Below are positions 1 through 9,735 of a stretch of DNA of 64,000 nucleotides, piece by piece. Source of the DNA: Alistipes sp. (GTDB lineage Bacteria; Bacteroidota; Bacteroidia; Bacteroidales; Rikenellaceae); assembly GCA_021202985.1 (NCBI GenBank), contig JAJQCA010000014.1:1-64000 (forward strand). Direction: 5' to 3'. The notes under the pieces were generated by a model. That model was given only the letters and a program-made list of their open reading frames with translations, had not been told where the DNA came from and did no database searches. Within the stretch, counting starts at the first letter, position 1, and the number at the start of each line of letters is the position of its first letter. The position numbers and the translations under genes were made by a program.

Positions 1-401
1 CCGGTGGCGAGGGTGTTTTGAGGGTGGGTGTTGTGGCAATTGCCGGTTCAGCGGGTCCGGCCGGCAGGACGGGGTAGCGGGGTAAATGCGCGGCAGCGGG
101 GGAGTCGGTACGACGGGGTATTATGGGTAAGGCGGGCGCCTCGATACATCGGGTGGTGTCACTACGGTATGGCGGGATTGTATTGGAAGGCGGGTAGGCG
201 GCAAAAAACCGTAAGCCTATGCGATTTTATATAAAAAAGTTTAACTTGCACCGCAAATCCCCCTCTTTCCGGTAGCCGGCCGGATTGTCCCCCTGTATTT
301 TTTGTACACCCGGCCCCGGGCTTTCCCCGTGGCCCGATTGTAACCGTAAAAGAACCCACAAAACGTTCGGCCCGGCCCGGACGGCTTAAATAACGCGAAC
401 C
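1..401. other. Intergenic region upstream of the GH3 gene, no supported gene
   Basis: I see no convincing gene here. The two short ORFs of the track (68 and 65 aa, opposite strands) have low-complexity, arginine/glycine-rich translations and no recognisable start context. A stretch near 284-304 (ATTG, then TA followed by a T run ending in TTTG) resembles a Bacteroidales promoter for the downstream GH3 gene, but the spacing inside the -7 box is one base too long. The 3' end of any gene to the left lies outside the window. Confidence 0.5.
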
Positions 402-2804
402 ATGAAATTCAAAACACTAACCTTTTCTTTAGCCGCTACGGCACTGTGCATCCCGGTTTGGGGCCAGACTCCCGATATATACCACGACGGGTGGATAGAT
501 TTCAACAAGAACGGGGTACGGGACATCTACGAAGACCCCCGGTACTCTGTCGACGAGCGAGTGGCCGACCTGCTGTCGCAAATGACCCTCGAAGAGAAGA
601 GCTGCCAGCTGGCCACCCTCTACGGGTTCGGCCGCGTACTTCAGGATTCGCTCCCCACGGAGGGGTGGAAGGATGAAATCTGGAAGGACGGCATAGCCAA
701 TATCGACGAAATGCTTAACGGGGTAGGTTCGGCCTTGCGGCGAACCCCGGAGCTGATAACCGATTACGCCCGCCACGTGGAGGCGAAGAACGCCGTCCAG
801 CGCTGGTTTGTGGAGCAGACGCGGCTCGGCATCCCGGCCGAGTTCACCAACGAGGGTATCCACGGGCTAAACCACTACGGTGCCACTCCCCTGCCCGCCC
901 CCATAGGCATCGGTTCGACCTGGAACCGCGACCTTGTACGCCGTGCCGGGGAGATTGCCGGCAGGGAAGCCCGCGTGCTGGGCTACCGCAACGTTTATGC
1001 GCCCATCCTCGACATAGCCCGCGACCCGCGCTGGGGCCGTACCCTGGAGTGTTACGGCGAGGACCCGTTCCTAATCGCTGAGTTGGGCATCCGGATGGTG
1101 GAGGGAATCCAGTCCGAAGGGGTAGCTTCGACGCTCAAACATTTCGCGGTTTACAGCATACCTAAGGGAGGCCGCGACGGGAACGCCCGAACCGACCCCC
1201 ATGTAGCACCGCGCGAGTTGCACGAGATGCACCTCTACCCGTTCAGGCGGGTGATACAGGAGGCCCGCCCGATGGGTGTAATGAGCAGTTACAACGACTG
1301 GAACGGCGAACCGGTGAGCGGAAGCCGCTACTTCCTCACCGAACTGCTCCGGCAGGAATACGGCTTCGACGGCTACGTGGTTAGCGACAGCGAGGCCGTG
1401 GAATTTCTCTACACCAAACACCGGGTCGCCCCTACGTACGACGACGCGGTAAGGCAGGTGCTCGAAGCGGGGATGAACGTACGCACACATTTCACTCCCC
1501 CGCAGGATTTTATCCTTCCCGTAAGGCGGCTGGTCGAAAGCGGGCTGCTGTCGACGGAGACCCTCGACAGGAGGGTCGCCGAAGTGCTTCGGGTAAAATT
1601 CAGGCTGGGGCTGTTCGACAACCCTTACACGCCTGATGCCGAAACGGCACACCTGCGGGCAGGGGCCGGGTTGAACGAGGACTTTATACTCGACATACAA
1701 CAGCAGTCGCTCGTACTGCTTAAAAACGACGGTACCCTGCCTCTCGACCTCTCCGGGCTGGGCCGTATATTGGTTACCGGGCCACTGGCGGACGAGGATA
1801 ATTTTATGACCAGCCGCTACGGTCCCAACGGACTACCCACTGTCACCGTGCTGCAAGGCATACGTGACTATGCCGGTGCTGCAACCGAGGTTGTCTACGC
1901 CAAGGGATGCGAAATCGTAGACGAGGCGTGGCCCGATTCCGAGCTTGTTCCGCGGCCGCTGACCGGGCAGGAGCAGGCCGACATAGACGAAGCCGTACGG
2001 CAGGCCATGATGTCGGACGTTATCATTGCCGTACTGGGCGAGGACGAGAAGCGCACCGGCGAGAGCCGTTCGCGCAGTTCGCTCGACCTGCCGGGCCGCC
2101 AGCAGCTACTTCTGGAAGCGCTCCATGCCACGGGGAAACCAGTGGTGCTCGTGCTGGTGAACGGCCAGCCGCTGACGGTCAACTGGGCCGACCGCAACGT
2201 TTCCGCCATCCTCGAGGCATGGTTCCCGTCCGTGCGGGGTGGAACGGCAGTGGCCCGAACCCTTTTCGGGGAGTACAACCCGGGCGGTAAACTGACCGTT
2301 ACCTTCCCCAAATCCGTGGGACAAATCGAACTCAACTTCCCGTTCAAAAAAGGCTCGCACGGCAACCAGCCGCGCAGCGGTCCCAACGGGGAAGGAAACA
2401 CCCGTGCCCAGGGGGCGCTCTATCCTTTCGGCCACGGGCTGAGCTATACCACTTTCGAATATTCGGGCCTCAGGATATCGCCCACCGAAAACAATCCCGG
2501 CGGAACCTTCCGTGTTTCGTGCGAGGTTACCAATACGGGCGCGATGACAGGCGACGAGGTGGTACAGTTGTACGTGCAGGACAAGGTGAGCAGCGTGGTT
2601 ACCTACGACTCGGTTCTTCGCGGTTTCGAGCGCGTGACCCTCGCCCCGGGCGAGACCCGGACCGTATCGTTCGAACTTCGCCCTTCCCACCTCGAGATAC
2701 TCGACCGGAATATGAACCGTACCGTGGAACCCGGGGAGTTCGAGGTACGCATCGGCGCCTCGAGCGAGGATATCAGGCTGCGGGATACTATTACGGTACT
2801 GTAA
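402..2804 (+). CDS. Glycoside hydrolase family 3 beta-glycosidase (beta-glucosidase/xylosidase type), secreted
   Basis: GH3 enzymes cleave terminal beta-linked sugars (glucose, xylose and others) by a retaining mechanism; this one probably works in the periplasm or on the cell surface. The 800-aa protein begins with a signal peptide (MKFKTLTF...VWGQ). It then has the GH3 N-terminal barrel with KHFAVY and GYVVSDSEA, where Asp at about residue 329 is the expected nucleophile, and the GH3 C-terminal domain with GEDEKRTGES, which likely holds the acid/base. It ends in a fibronectin-III-like domain (EVVQLYVQD...LRGFERV). Length is typical of BglX-type GH3. It is transcribed alone and converges, across an unusually long gap, on the GH95 gene. 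Family assignment is firm; the exact substrate is not readable from sequence. Confidence 0.93.
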   Translation: MKFKTLTFSLAATALCIPVWGQTPDIYHDGWIDFNKNGVRDIYEDPRYSVDERVADLLSQMTLEEKSCQLATLYGFGRVLQDSLPTEGWKDEIWKDGIANIDEMLNGVGSALRRTPELITDYARHVEAKNAVQRWFVEQTRLGIPAEFTNEGIHGLNHYGATPLPAPIGIGSTWNRDLVRRAGEIAGREARVLGYRNVYAPILDIARDPRWGRTLECYGEDPFLIAELGIRMVEGIQSEGVASTLKHFAVYSIPKGGRDGNARTDPHVAPRELHEMHLYPFRRVIQEARPMGVMSSYNDWNGEPVSGSRYFLTELLRQEYGFDGYVVSDSEAVEFLYTKHRVAPTYDDAVRQVLEAGMNVRTHFTPPQDFILPVRRLVESGLLSTETLDRRVAEVLRVKFRLGLFDNPYTPDAETAHLRAGAGLNEDFILDIQQQSLVLLKNDGTLPLDLSGLGRILVTGPLADEDNFMTSRYGPNGLPTVTVLQGIRDYAGAATEVVYAKGCEIVDEAWPDSELVPRPLTGQEQADIDEAVRQAMMSDVIIAVLGEDEKRTGESRSRSSLDLPGRQQLLLEALHATGKPVVLVLVNGQPLTVNWADRNVSAILEAWFPSVRGGTAVARTLFGEYNPGGKLTVTFPKSVGQIELNFPFKKGSHGNQPRSGPNGEGNTRAQGALYPFGHGLSYTTFEYSGLRISPTENNPGGTFRVSCEVTNTGAMTGDEVVQLYVQDKVSSVVTYDSVLRGFERVTLAPGETRTVSFELRPSHLEILDRNMNRTVEPGEFEVRIGASSEDIRLRDTITVL

Positions 2805-3504
2805 GGAGCGGGCACGGCTCCTCGCGGGTAAGGACCTTTGCGGGCACGGACCTTCTCGGTGACGAATCTTCTCGGGGAACGAACCTTCTCGGGGGCGGTC
2901 CGGGCGGAACCTCCCGGTTCCGGGGATAATTCGGACGGTGTCCGGTTCGGACCGTGCGGCGGACCGGATGCGGTTAATCCGGCATTTAGGCCGCATCCGG
3001 GTCGGAAGGAGATTCGACGGATGCCGGATATGCGCGTGTACCCGAGGCAGCCCCCACCGCAGGCGGAACCGGATGGCGGCTGCTTACGGTCCCCAGGTTA
3101 TCGTCCCTCGGGCCGGGCTGGAACAACGACCTTTTGCGGGATACCGGAAGTCGACCGGTTTCGGGCCGGGTGCAGGATAAACCCGGATTATACAGTCAGT
3201 CCTGCCGGCTCGGGTATCACCTGCCGAACCGGAAGCATTGACACTACCGTTAAACCCGGTTAAATCCGGCGTAAAATCCCAATCCTTAAGCATCGGGTAG
3301 CCGCGGGTGAAAGAAAAGAATATCGATAATAACTGCCCCGGTATTCCAATCCGGTAACCATCTTTTACTTTACAGCTTATCAAACTACGGGTGAGCGTTA
3401 ACAGCCCCCGCAGTTATGATATTTTGTTATAAAACATCGCGGATATGATTGCGGGGTATAACTCATTGGTAAAGAACCACGATCTTTATAGGGCAGCGCA
3501 CCGG
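2805..3504. other. 700-bp gap between two convergent genes, with a short tandem repeat
   Basis: This is long for a gap between two 3' ends in an otherwise compact genome. It contains a degenerate 16-17-nt tandem repeat (listed separately) and GC-rich sequence with scattered AAACCCGG-like words. The ORFs the track shows here (141, 80 and 99 aa) lack signal peptides, start context and family resemblance, and I regard them as chance. It could be a decayed gene or a non-coding element, but nothing in it supports either specifically. Confidence 0.5.
2832..2896. repeat. Four degenerate tandem copies of a 16-17-nt unit
   Basis: The units are GGACCTTTGCGGGCAC, GGACCTTCTCGGTGAC, GAATCTTCTCGGGGAAC and GAACCTTCTCGGGGGC, placed head to tail directly after the GH3 stop codon. 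The repetition is visible by eye. Function unknown; it may simply be replication slippage. Confidence 0.7.
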
Positions 3505-6093
3505 CTACCTTAACGCCGTAAGCACATAATCCTTACCAACTACCGTCCCGAAATCTACCAGGAATGTTTCCGGCAGGTCCAACAACTCAAGTTTCGCGGC
3601 GTTTTCTCCCGTTTGCAGGGAAAAGTTCGGGGCGGTGAAATAGTACGGGTTGGGGTTGTCGCCCACCGCCTCGGCCAGTGCGGCCGACTTCAAGGCCAGC
3701 GGCACATGGCTCCGCACCCGGCAGTTACCCCCTATCGATGTCCGTACAACGGCCCGGGTCAGGGCGCCGTCTTCCCACTCCATATCCACCGTGAAACCTC
3801 CCCGCGCCCGGAGACCCTTTACCGAACCAGACGGCCAGTTGTCCGGCAGGGCGGGCAGCAGGAATATCTCACCGCCGTGGCATTGCAGGAGCATCTCGGC
3901 GATGCCGGCCGTGCCGCCGAAGTTGCCGTCGATCTGGAACGGCGGGTGAGCGTCGAACAGGTTGGAGTAGGTTCCCCCGCCCGTGGTCGTAACTTCGGTA
4001 ACATCCACATGTTTAAGACCGTTGCGGAGCATTTCCATGGCATGGTTGCCGTCCTCGAGCCGCGCCCAGAAGTTTATTTTCCACGCCATGGCCCAGCCCG
4101 TGCCGCCGTCCCCGCGCATGAGGAGCGTACGGCGGGCGGCCGCGGCCGCCTCGGGTGTAACGCGCGGCAGTATCTCCCGGCCCGGGTGGAGTCCGAACAG
4201 GTGAGAGACGTGGCGGTGTTCGGGGTGCGCCTCGTCAAAATCGAGGTACCATTCCTGTAGCTGACCCTCTCCGCCAACATGGGGCGGATAGAGGTTGGCC
4301 AGGACCTCTTCGAGTCTGCCGCGAAGTTCCGGCTCTATGTTCAGCACCCGGCACGTCTCGATACAATTGGTGAACAGGTCACGGATAATGGCCATATCCA
4401 TCGTGGATGCCTTGCTTATCATTCCCTCCTGCCGCCGGCCGTTGCGGTCGGTATAGTAGAATCCGTTCTCGGGTGAGGTGGAGGGGTTGGTTACCCAATA
4501 TCCCGCCTGGTCGTCCCATACCAGCCATTCGAGCATAAATTCGGCAGCGCCCCGCATCAGAGGCCATGCCGTATCGCGCAGGTAGAGCAGGTCTCCGCCG
4601 TAGGCGTAACGGTCCCAAAGGTGCTGGCAAAGCCACGCCCCGGCCATCGGCCAGCACGACCAACGGGGACTGCCTTTGGGGTCGATATCGAACCCGCCCG
4701 TGGGGGCGGTCTGCGCCCAGAGGTCGGTGTTGTGATGAGCGACCCAACCGGACCCGATGCCGTAATTTACCTGCGCGGTACGACGGCCGTTCTCGGCCAG
4801 CAGGCCGATAAAGCCGAAAAGCGGTTCGTGGCACTCGGCAAGCCCCGTAGGCTCGGCGGGCCAGTAGTTCATCTCGGTGTTGATGTTGGTGGTGTAGTTC
4901 GACCCCCAGGGCGGCTGGACGTGCGGGTTCCACAGGCCCTGCAGGTTGGACGGCTTGCCTCCCGGGCGGGAGGAGGCAATGGTCAGGTAGCGTCCGTACT
5001 GGAAATAAAGCTCCACGAGGCCGTTATCGGTGGGGTTGTCGTAGAAACGGGAAAGCCGGGCATCGGTCGGGATGGCTTCCATTTCCGGGTCGCGGCCCAG
5101 GTCCAGTTCAACGCGCGAGAAGAGTTCGTGGTGGTCGCGGCGGTGGGCGTCGAGCAGGGTTTTGTAGTCTTTGCCTCCGGCCGCGGCCATATAACCGGCC
5201 GCCAGCGCAGCCGGGTCCGCCCCATCGAGGCCGGGCGAGCGGTGTATGCCGTTGAAGCTGGTCGCGGCCGACAGAATCAGCGTCACGGCATCCGCACCGC
5301 TGACGCTCACCACACTATCGCGACCTGCAGTCTCCCCACCTTCGGCAATGACTTTCAGGTGGACTTCGAAATCGGTTCCCTCTCCGTCGTCACTGTCGGC
5401 ATAGGCAATCTGCACCGGCTCGGCCGAACGGTGCGCCACCACCATCGGAGCCTTACCGCGAAGGATAAGGTAATCGTCCCCGCGCACCCCGGTGCGGTAA
5501 CGCTGCCTGCTGTCGAGCGACAGGTCGAGGTCCAGCGCCCCGGGCCGGTCGGCCTCCAGCCGCACGACCATCACCTGATCGGGATAGGATACGAACGCCG
5601 TCCGGGTATAGGTCACCCCGCCGTCGGTGAAGCGCACGGTGGCGTCGCCGCGCGAAATGTCGAGGTCGCGGTAATATCCGGCCGGCTCACCCGCACCCGG
5701 CATCCTGATGTGCAAGTCGGCCATTGGCTGGTAACGCGCCGTATAAGGGCCCTGCGCGTTCTCCTTCCACAGGTCGGCAGCCCGCACATAGTCGCCCTCG
5801 TCTACCGCCCGGCGTATTTCCGGCAACGCACTCACGGCCTTCGGATTATCGGCATCCAGCGGGTAACCCGACCATAGGGTCGCCTCGTTCAACTGGATAA
5901 GTTCGTCCGCCGGGCCGCCGAAGACCATCGCGCCAAGCCGACCGTTACCCAACGGGAGCGCCTCCTCCCATGCCGCCGCCGGGCGTTCGTACCATAATTT
6001 CAGCTCCCTCTGCGGTTCCTGCCGTGCGCATCCCGAAGCCGTCAGCGACACCACAGCCGCCATCGTTGTAATTCTTACCACTCTTTTTAACAT
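3505..6093 (-). CDS. Glycoside hydrolase family 95 (alpha-L-fucosidase / alpha-L-galactosidase type) lipoprotein
   Basis: GH95 enzymes are inverting exo-hydrolases that remove alpha-1,2-linked L-fucose, or in some members L-galactose, from glycans. The 862-aa protein has an N-terminal lipoprotein signal (...[10 protein letters not shown]), so it is probably anchored on a membrane. The GH95 opening is clear ([19 protein letters not shown]). Active-site stretches known from bifidobacterial AfcA are present: [13 protein letters not shown] (the two Asn), [11 protein letters not shown] (the Glu) and FQIDGNFGG (the Asp). The gene stands alone on the minus strand, with a promoter-like box about 75 bp upstream. 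With the GH106 and GH78 genes nearby it suggests a deoxyhexose-rich substrate. Family call firm; fucose versus galactose specificity open. Confidence 0.93.
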   Translation of the reverse strand: MLKRVVRITTMAAVVSLTASGCARQEPQRELKLWYERPAAAWEEALPLGNGRLGAMVFGGPADELIQLNEATLWSGYPLDADNPKAVSALPEIRRAVDEGDYVRAADLWKENAQGPYTARYQPMADLHIRMPGAGEPAGYYRDLDISRGDATVRFTDGGVTYTRTAFVSYPDQVMVVRLEADRPGALDLDLSLDSRQRYRTGVRGDDYLILRGKAPMVVAHRSAEPVQIAYADSDDGEGTDFEVHLKVIAEGGETAGRDSVVSVSGADAVTLILSAATSFNGIHRSPGLDGADPAALAAGYMAAAGGKDYKTLLDAHRRDHHELFSRVELDLGRDPEMEAIPTDARLSRFYDNPTDNGLVELYFQYGRYLTIASSRPGGKPSNLQGLWNPHVQPPWGSNYTTNINTEMNYWPAEPTGLAECHEPLFGFIGLLAENGRRTAQVNYGIGSGWVAHHNTDLWAQTAPTGGFDIDPKGSPRWSCWPMAGAWLCQHLWDRYAYGGDLLYLRDTAWPLMRGAAEFMLEWLVWDDQAGYWVTNPSTSPENGFYYTDRNGRRQEGMISKASTMDMAIIRDLFTNCIETCRVLNIEPELRGRLEEVLANLYPPHVGGEGQLQEWYLDFDEAHPEHRHVSHLFGLHPGREILPRVTPEAAAAARRTLLMRGDGGTGWAMAWKINFWARLEDGNHAMEMLRNGLKHVDVTEVTTTGGGTYSNLFDAHPPFQIDGNFGGTAGIAEMLLQCHGGEIFLLPALPDNWPSGSVKGLRARGGFTVDMEWEDGALTRAVVRTSIGGNCRVRSHVPLALKSAALAEAVGDNPNPYYFTAPNFSLQTGENAAKLELLDLPETFLVDFGTVVGKDYVLTALR

Positions 6094-6166
6094 CGCTTTT
6101 AATATTTTCGTTCCCCGGCCCCACGGAATCGGTATTCCACCCGGCCTCCGGATTTTAATTTATGTA

Positions 6167-6174
6167 CAAAAGTA
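6167..6174 (-). promoter_or_regulatory. Bacteroidales -7 box for the GH95 gene
   Basis: Read on the minus strand this is TACTTTTG, a perfect match to the TAnnTTTG consensus, 73 bp upstream of the GH95 start. The nearest TTTG that could serve as a -33 box (6204-6201) is 26 bp away, somewhat too far, so the assignment is moderate. Confidence 0.5.
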
Positions 6175-6345
6175 GACGGAAAGCGCAGGGATTTTTTATA
6201 CAAACGTCTACATCTTTTTAGAAAACCGTTCAATGTAACCTAATTATGACGAATACCCAAACCCTGTTAGGTCGTATCTCCTACTTTTTCCATACATCAC
6301 CCAGCCCCCAGCCTCCGGCAACCGGTATCGGGATACATAATTTCG

Positions 6346-6375
6346 TTTGTATTACCGGCTTAATATTTATATTTG
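6346..6375 (+). promoter_or_regulatory. Consensus promoter of the M48 protease gene
   Basis: TTTG at 6346-6349, an 18-bp spacer, then TATATTTG at 6368-6375. Both boxes match the Bacteroidales sigma-ABfr consensus. The box overlaps the upstream ATG of the ORF track, so the real start must be further down. Confidence 0.75.
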
Positions 6376-6444
6376 CAGTCGGATAAGATACCGTTAAACA
6401 CGGTCCCGATAAAATTATATTATAACATTAAACCCGGCTTTACC

Positions 6445-7236
6445 ATGAAAAAATTATTCTCGCTTTTAATGATCCTTACCATTGCGGCAGGTGCCACGGC
6501 GCAGGTGCGCGTCGGCGGAAGAACACTCGACAAACGGACTTCGAGCATCGTGCAGGCCGCCGCGGACGTGGCCGCGGCCGTAACGCTCAGCGATCAGGAT
6601 ATCTATAACCTCTCGCGCGAAGCGGTGGAGTGGATGGACGAACACAATCAGGTGGCCGGCGAGGATACCGAGTACGGGGCACGGCTCAAACGGCTCACGG
6701 AAGGAATTACCGAGGCGAACGGTCTCGAACTGAACTTTAAGGTATACCACGTAACGGACGTAAACGCTTTCGCCTGCGGAGACGGAAGTATCCGTGTATT
6801 CAGTTCGCTGATGGATATTATGGACGACGACGAATTGATGGCGATTATCGGCCATGAGATCGGCCATGTAGTCCATACAGACGTGAAGGATGCCATGAAA
6901 ACCGCTTACCTCGCCTCTGCCGCGGTGAACGCCGCCGGTGCCGCGGGCGGTACGGTGGCCAGGCTCTCCGAATCCGAACTCGGCGATTTGGCACAGGCAT
7001 TTACCGGGGCGCAGTTCTCGCAGAAGCAGGAGTTCGCCGCGGACGATTACGGCTTCCAATTCGCCGTCGAGAACGGGTACAGCCCTTACGGGATGGCAAA
7101 CTCGCTTTACAAACTGCTCGAACTCTCGCAGGGGGAAAAAGCGTCCACCGTCCAGAAGATGTTTTCATCCCATCCCGACACTGACAAGCGTGCCGAGAGG
7201 ATGAAAGCCAAAGCGGACGAGTATACTGCCGAATAG
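6445..7236 (+). CDS. M48 family zinc metalloprotease, secreted
   Basis: This is a zinc endopeptidase of the M48 (BepA/YcaL/Oma1-like) group, which generally acts in envelope protein quality control. The ORF track starts at 6373, but that lies inside the promoter; the ATG at 6445 gives a proper signal peptide (MKKLFSLLMILTIAAGATAQ) and a 263-aa precursor. The zinc site is IIGHEIGHVVH (HExxH), with the third ligand Glu in EFAADDYG further on. No TPR domain follows, so it is a minimal M48 protein. It is monocistronic, with its own promoter and a strong terminator, and appears unrelated to the flanking sugar genes. Confidence 0.88.
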   Translation: MKKLFSLLMILTIAAGATAQVRVGGRTLDKRTSSIVQAAADVAAAVTLSDQDIYNLSREAVEWMDEHNQVAGEDTEYGARLKRLTEGITEANGLELNFKVYHVTDVNAFACGDGSIRVFSSLMDIMDDDELMAIIGHEIGHVVHTDVKDAMKTAYLASAAVNAAGAAGGTVARLSESELGDLAQAFTGAQFSQKQEFAADDYGFQFAVENGYSPYGMANSLYKLLELSQGEKASTVQKMFSSHPDTDKRAERMKAKADEYTAE

Positions 7237-7278
7237 GTTGCGGCCGGACACGGAAGCAGGAAACCGAAACCATGTTCC

Positions 7279-7319
7279 AAAAAGAGCGGTACGGCCCATC
7301 GGGGCCGTACCGCTCTTTT
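7279..7319. terminator. Bidirectional terminator between the M48 and GRE genes
   Basis: AAAGAGCGGTACGGCCC and GGGCCGTACCGCTCTTT form a perfect 17-bp stem with a 4-nt loop, flanked by an A run on the left and a T run on the right, so it can serve both convergent genes. Confidence 0.9.
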
Positions 7320-7337
7320 AAAGGTTACCATCCGACA

Positions 7338-9585
7338 CTACACAATCTGTTGTGTCCTTTGGATAATCATATCCTGCCATTCCTTACAGAGCGTATTGAA
7401 CCTTGCCGACCACCCTGCAACCCTCACCGGAAGGTTCGGGTACTTTTCGGGGTGCATCTGGGCATCTATCAGGGTAGCGGTATCTACCACGTCTACGTGC
7501 ATGTACCATCCTTTTTTCTGCCGGAACGTTTTAGCCAGCCCCACCAGAGCCGTGATTCCGTTTTCGCCTTTTAGCGAGTCGGGAAGCATCTTCAACTCGA
7601 CAGTGGCCCCGCATACGGTTTTGGTGAAGTCCATCTTGCAGTATGAATTGAGCACCGCGGTGGGACCCTTCGTGTCAGACCCTGGCGTCGGGGAACAGTT
7701 GGTAGCCAGTATATCGCCTACGCGGCTTCCCTGCGGGGAGGCACAGCGGGCCATACGCCAGTCGATTTCGCGTCCGAAAGTGCTGATACCGCAGGGACGT
7801 TTCACCCCGGCGCGGTCCTTAACCCGGCCCACTATTTCCGTGTAATCGTCGAATACCCGGACCATCATTCTGTCGCTTTCATCGTTATCGTTGCCGTAAA
7901 ACTCGAAGCGGTTACGGATAAGGTTGCGCAAACCCTCGTTGCCTTCCCAGTTGCCGCGCAGTATTTCAGCGAAACGGTTCAACGAAATGTAGTTTTCATC
8001 GAACACCAGTTTCTTCAACACGTAGAGGCTGTTGGCGGTATCGGTAACTCCTCCGTAGTGGATACCGTTCACGGTATATTTTGGCCCCCGTTCGTTATAA
8101 CCCCTGCCGCTCTCGACACAACCTTCCACGAACATGGAGATAAGCGGCTGGGTGTTTTCATGGTCGAGGAAATGGTGGTCGATCCGGTCCTGTAAATCGT
8201 TGACCTCTTTAGAAAGCTCAGTCACGAAGGCGCTATAAAGCGAGTCGAAATCGGCATATTCCACATGTTCGCTGTCGTAGAGGTGTAGCGCCCGGAACAG
8301 CGCGGGCATCATATCGGAGGGCGAGTAGATAAACGCCGTCTTGCCCGGCACAAGGATTTCCCAGCAACCGTCGTTGGTAAATTCGCGCGCCTCTTCGAGC
8401 GGATAGCCGTATTTAAGCATGCCCTCTATCGCGACATTCTCGTTGTACAGCGATACTATACCCCCGCCGAACCTCTGGACCTCCGCGATTTTCCGGTAAA
8501 GCCGGTCCGGGGTCTTGTCGCCGAGCCTCACCCCAATGGGGAAGTCACTGATATGCAACTCTTCAACTACGTCGAGCACCAGATAGGTTACCGGGTTGGT
8601 CACCTCATTTCCGTCCTTGTCTATACCGCCTAAAATTATATTCTGGTAGAACTGGGCGTCGCCCGTGGGATTGGACTCGCCTATCCATTCGGTGCCTTTA
8701 ATCCAGAAATGGGCCACCAGCTCCCGGGCCTCGTCGAGGGTAATCGTACCGGCTTTGAGGTCCTTTTCGAGATACGGCCAGAGCATCTGGTCTATACGGC
8801 CTATACCGGACCAGTTACCCATAAGGCGCTGGAAAGCATAAATGGACCAGAGTGACTGTACCGCCTCGCGGAAATTGGCCGGTTCGTTCTCCGGCACCCT
8901 CTCAAGGGTATCTATGATGTTCTGGTAGAAACGCTTTTCGCTCGAAGGCGCGCTGCGCTTCATCTGTTTCACAAGGTCGATATTCCTTTGCTGCCACACA
9001 GCCGCAGCGTCGAGGCACATTATCATCGAATCCAGCAGGTCCTTGCCGTGACTGTCCAGTCCGCCGCGCGAGAGACGTTCCTCGATTTCGGCCCGCAACC
9101 CTTTGTAACCGGTATGGAGGACTTTACCGAATCCGACCGTTACATGGCTTACCGAACTGACGCCCAAAAGCGGCACCGCATGCTGGGCCCCTTCGCGCAG
9201 GGTGGCGGAGCCGACTATCAGCTCGCCGGGCAGAATCCTCAGCGGTGCGTTCCGCGCGACGCTCAGAGCAGCAAGCCCGTATTTAATACTACCCGAAAGT
9301 GTCGGGTCGTTACGCTCGGGAAAATCCCACGTAGCCGGGGTCAGGTTTCTCCCGTGCTCGCCGGACAAACCGAGCTTTGCCAGGTGATGGGTAATGGGGT
9401 CGAGCCTGGACGGCCTTTCGGGCTGCCATGGCGCGCTCCACTTCGGAGCGGTTTTACCGGCATCGGCCGGGGGAGGGAGTTTCGGAGGCGAATGCTTTTG
9501 TATTGAGGCCCAGGAACAGTGCCCCGAGGCCAAGTGAAGACCTTTTTAGGAATTCACCACGTGAGATGCGGTCGTTCATTGACAT
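7338..9585 (-). CDS. Glycyl radical enzyme (PFL-like, C-x-E type) with Tat-like N-terminus; apparent frameshift near 9469-9473
   Basis: Glycyl radical enzymes perform radical eliminations, lyase or decarboxylation reactions under anoxic conditions after activation by a radical-SAM activase. The 731-codon ORF has the PFL-like barrel, a catalytic-Cys loop NDGCWEILVPGKT (residues about 388-400), the GRE stretch SPTPGSDTKGPT and the C-terminal glycyl loop RVAGWSARF. The Cys-x-Glu arrangement argues for a dehydratase/eliminase-type enzyme rather than true pyruvate formate-lyase, which has Cys-Cys. The ORF track begins at a TTG at 9533. In another frame, ATG at 9585 (or 9579) opens SRGEFLKRSSLGLGALFLG...AFA, a Tat-like signal that stops at 9454-9456. 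Removing one G from the G5 run at 9469-9473 joins both frames into 748 aa. Substrate not determinable. Confidence 0.8.
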
Positions 9586-9684
9586 GACGTGATTGTTTTA
9601 GATTAATTATCCGGTGTCTTACCGCTTGAACCGACGACTTTAAAAATATACGACTCCCACAACCGTATACTTACCGGACTCAAG

Positions 9685-9716
9685 CAAATTTAGTACAAAA
9701 AAGCCTTTAAAGCAAA
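9685..9716 (-). promoter_or_regulatory. Consensus promoter of the glycyl radical enzyme gene
   Basis: On the minus strand: TTTG (9716-9713), a 20-bp spacer, TAAATTTG (9692-9685). It lies 100 bp upstream of the ATG at 9585 and downstream of the ADH stop. This shows that the GRE has its own promoter and that its start belongs upstream of the TTG of the ORF track. Confidence 0.75.
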
Positions 9717-9735
9717 TAAAAATGCCCTGAAAGCG

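Noticed and set aside
2838-3263. 141-aa ORF after the GH3 gene
   Set aside because: It starts in the tandem repeat, has no signal or motif, and overlaps ORFs in other frames.
4621-5877. 418-aa plus-strand ORF antisense to the GH95 gene
   Set aside because: It is a shadow of a GC-rich gene on the other strand; its translation has no signal peptide or family motif, whereas the minus strand encodes a complete GH95 enzyme.
6373-6444. Upstream start of the M48 protease ORF
   Set aside because: The first codon overlaps the -7 box TATATTTG, and the extra 24 residues would precede a proper signal peptide.
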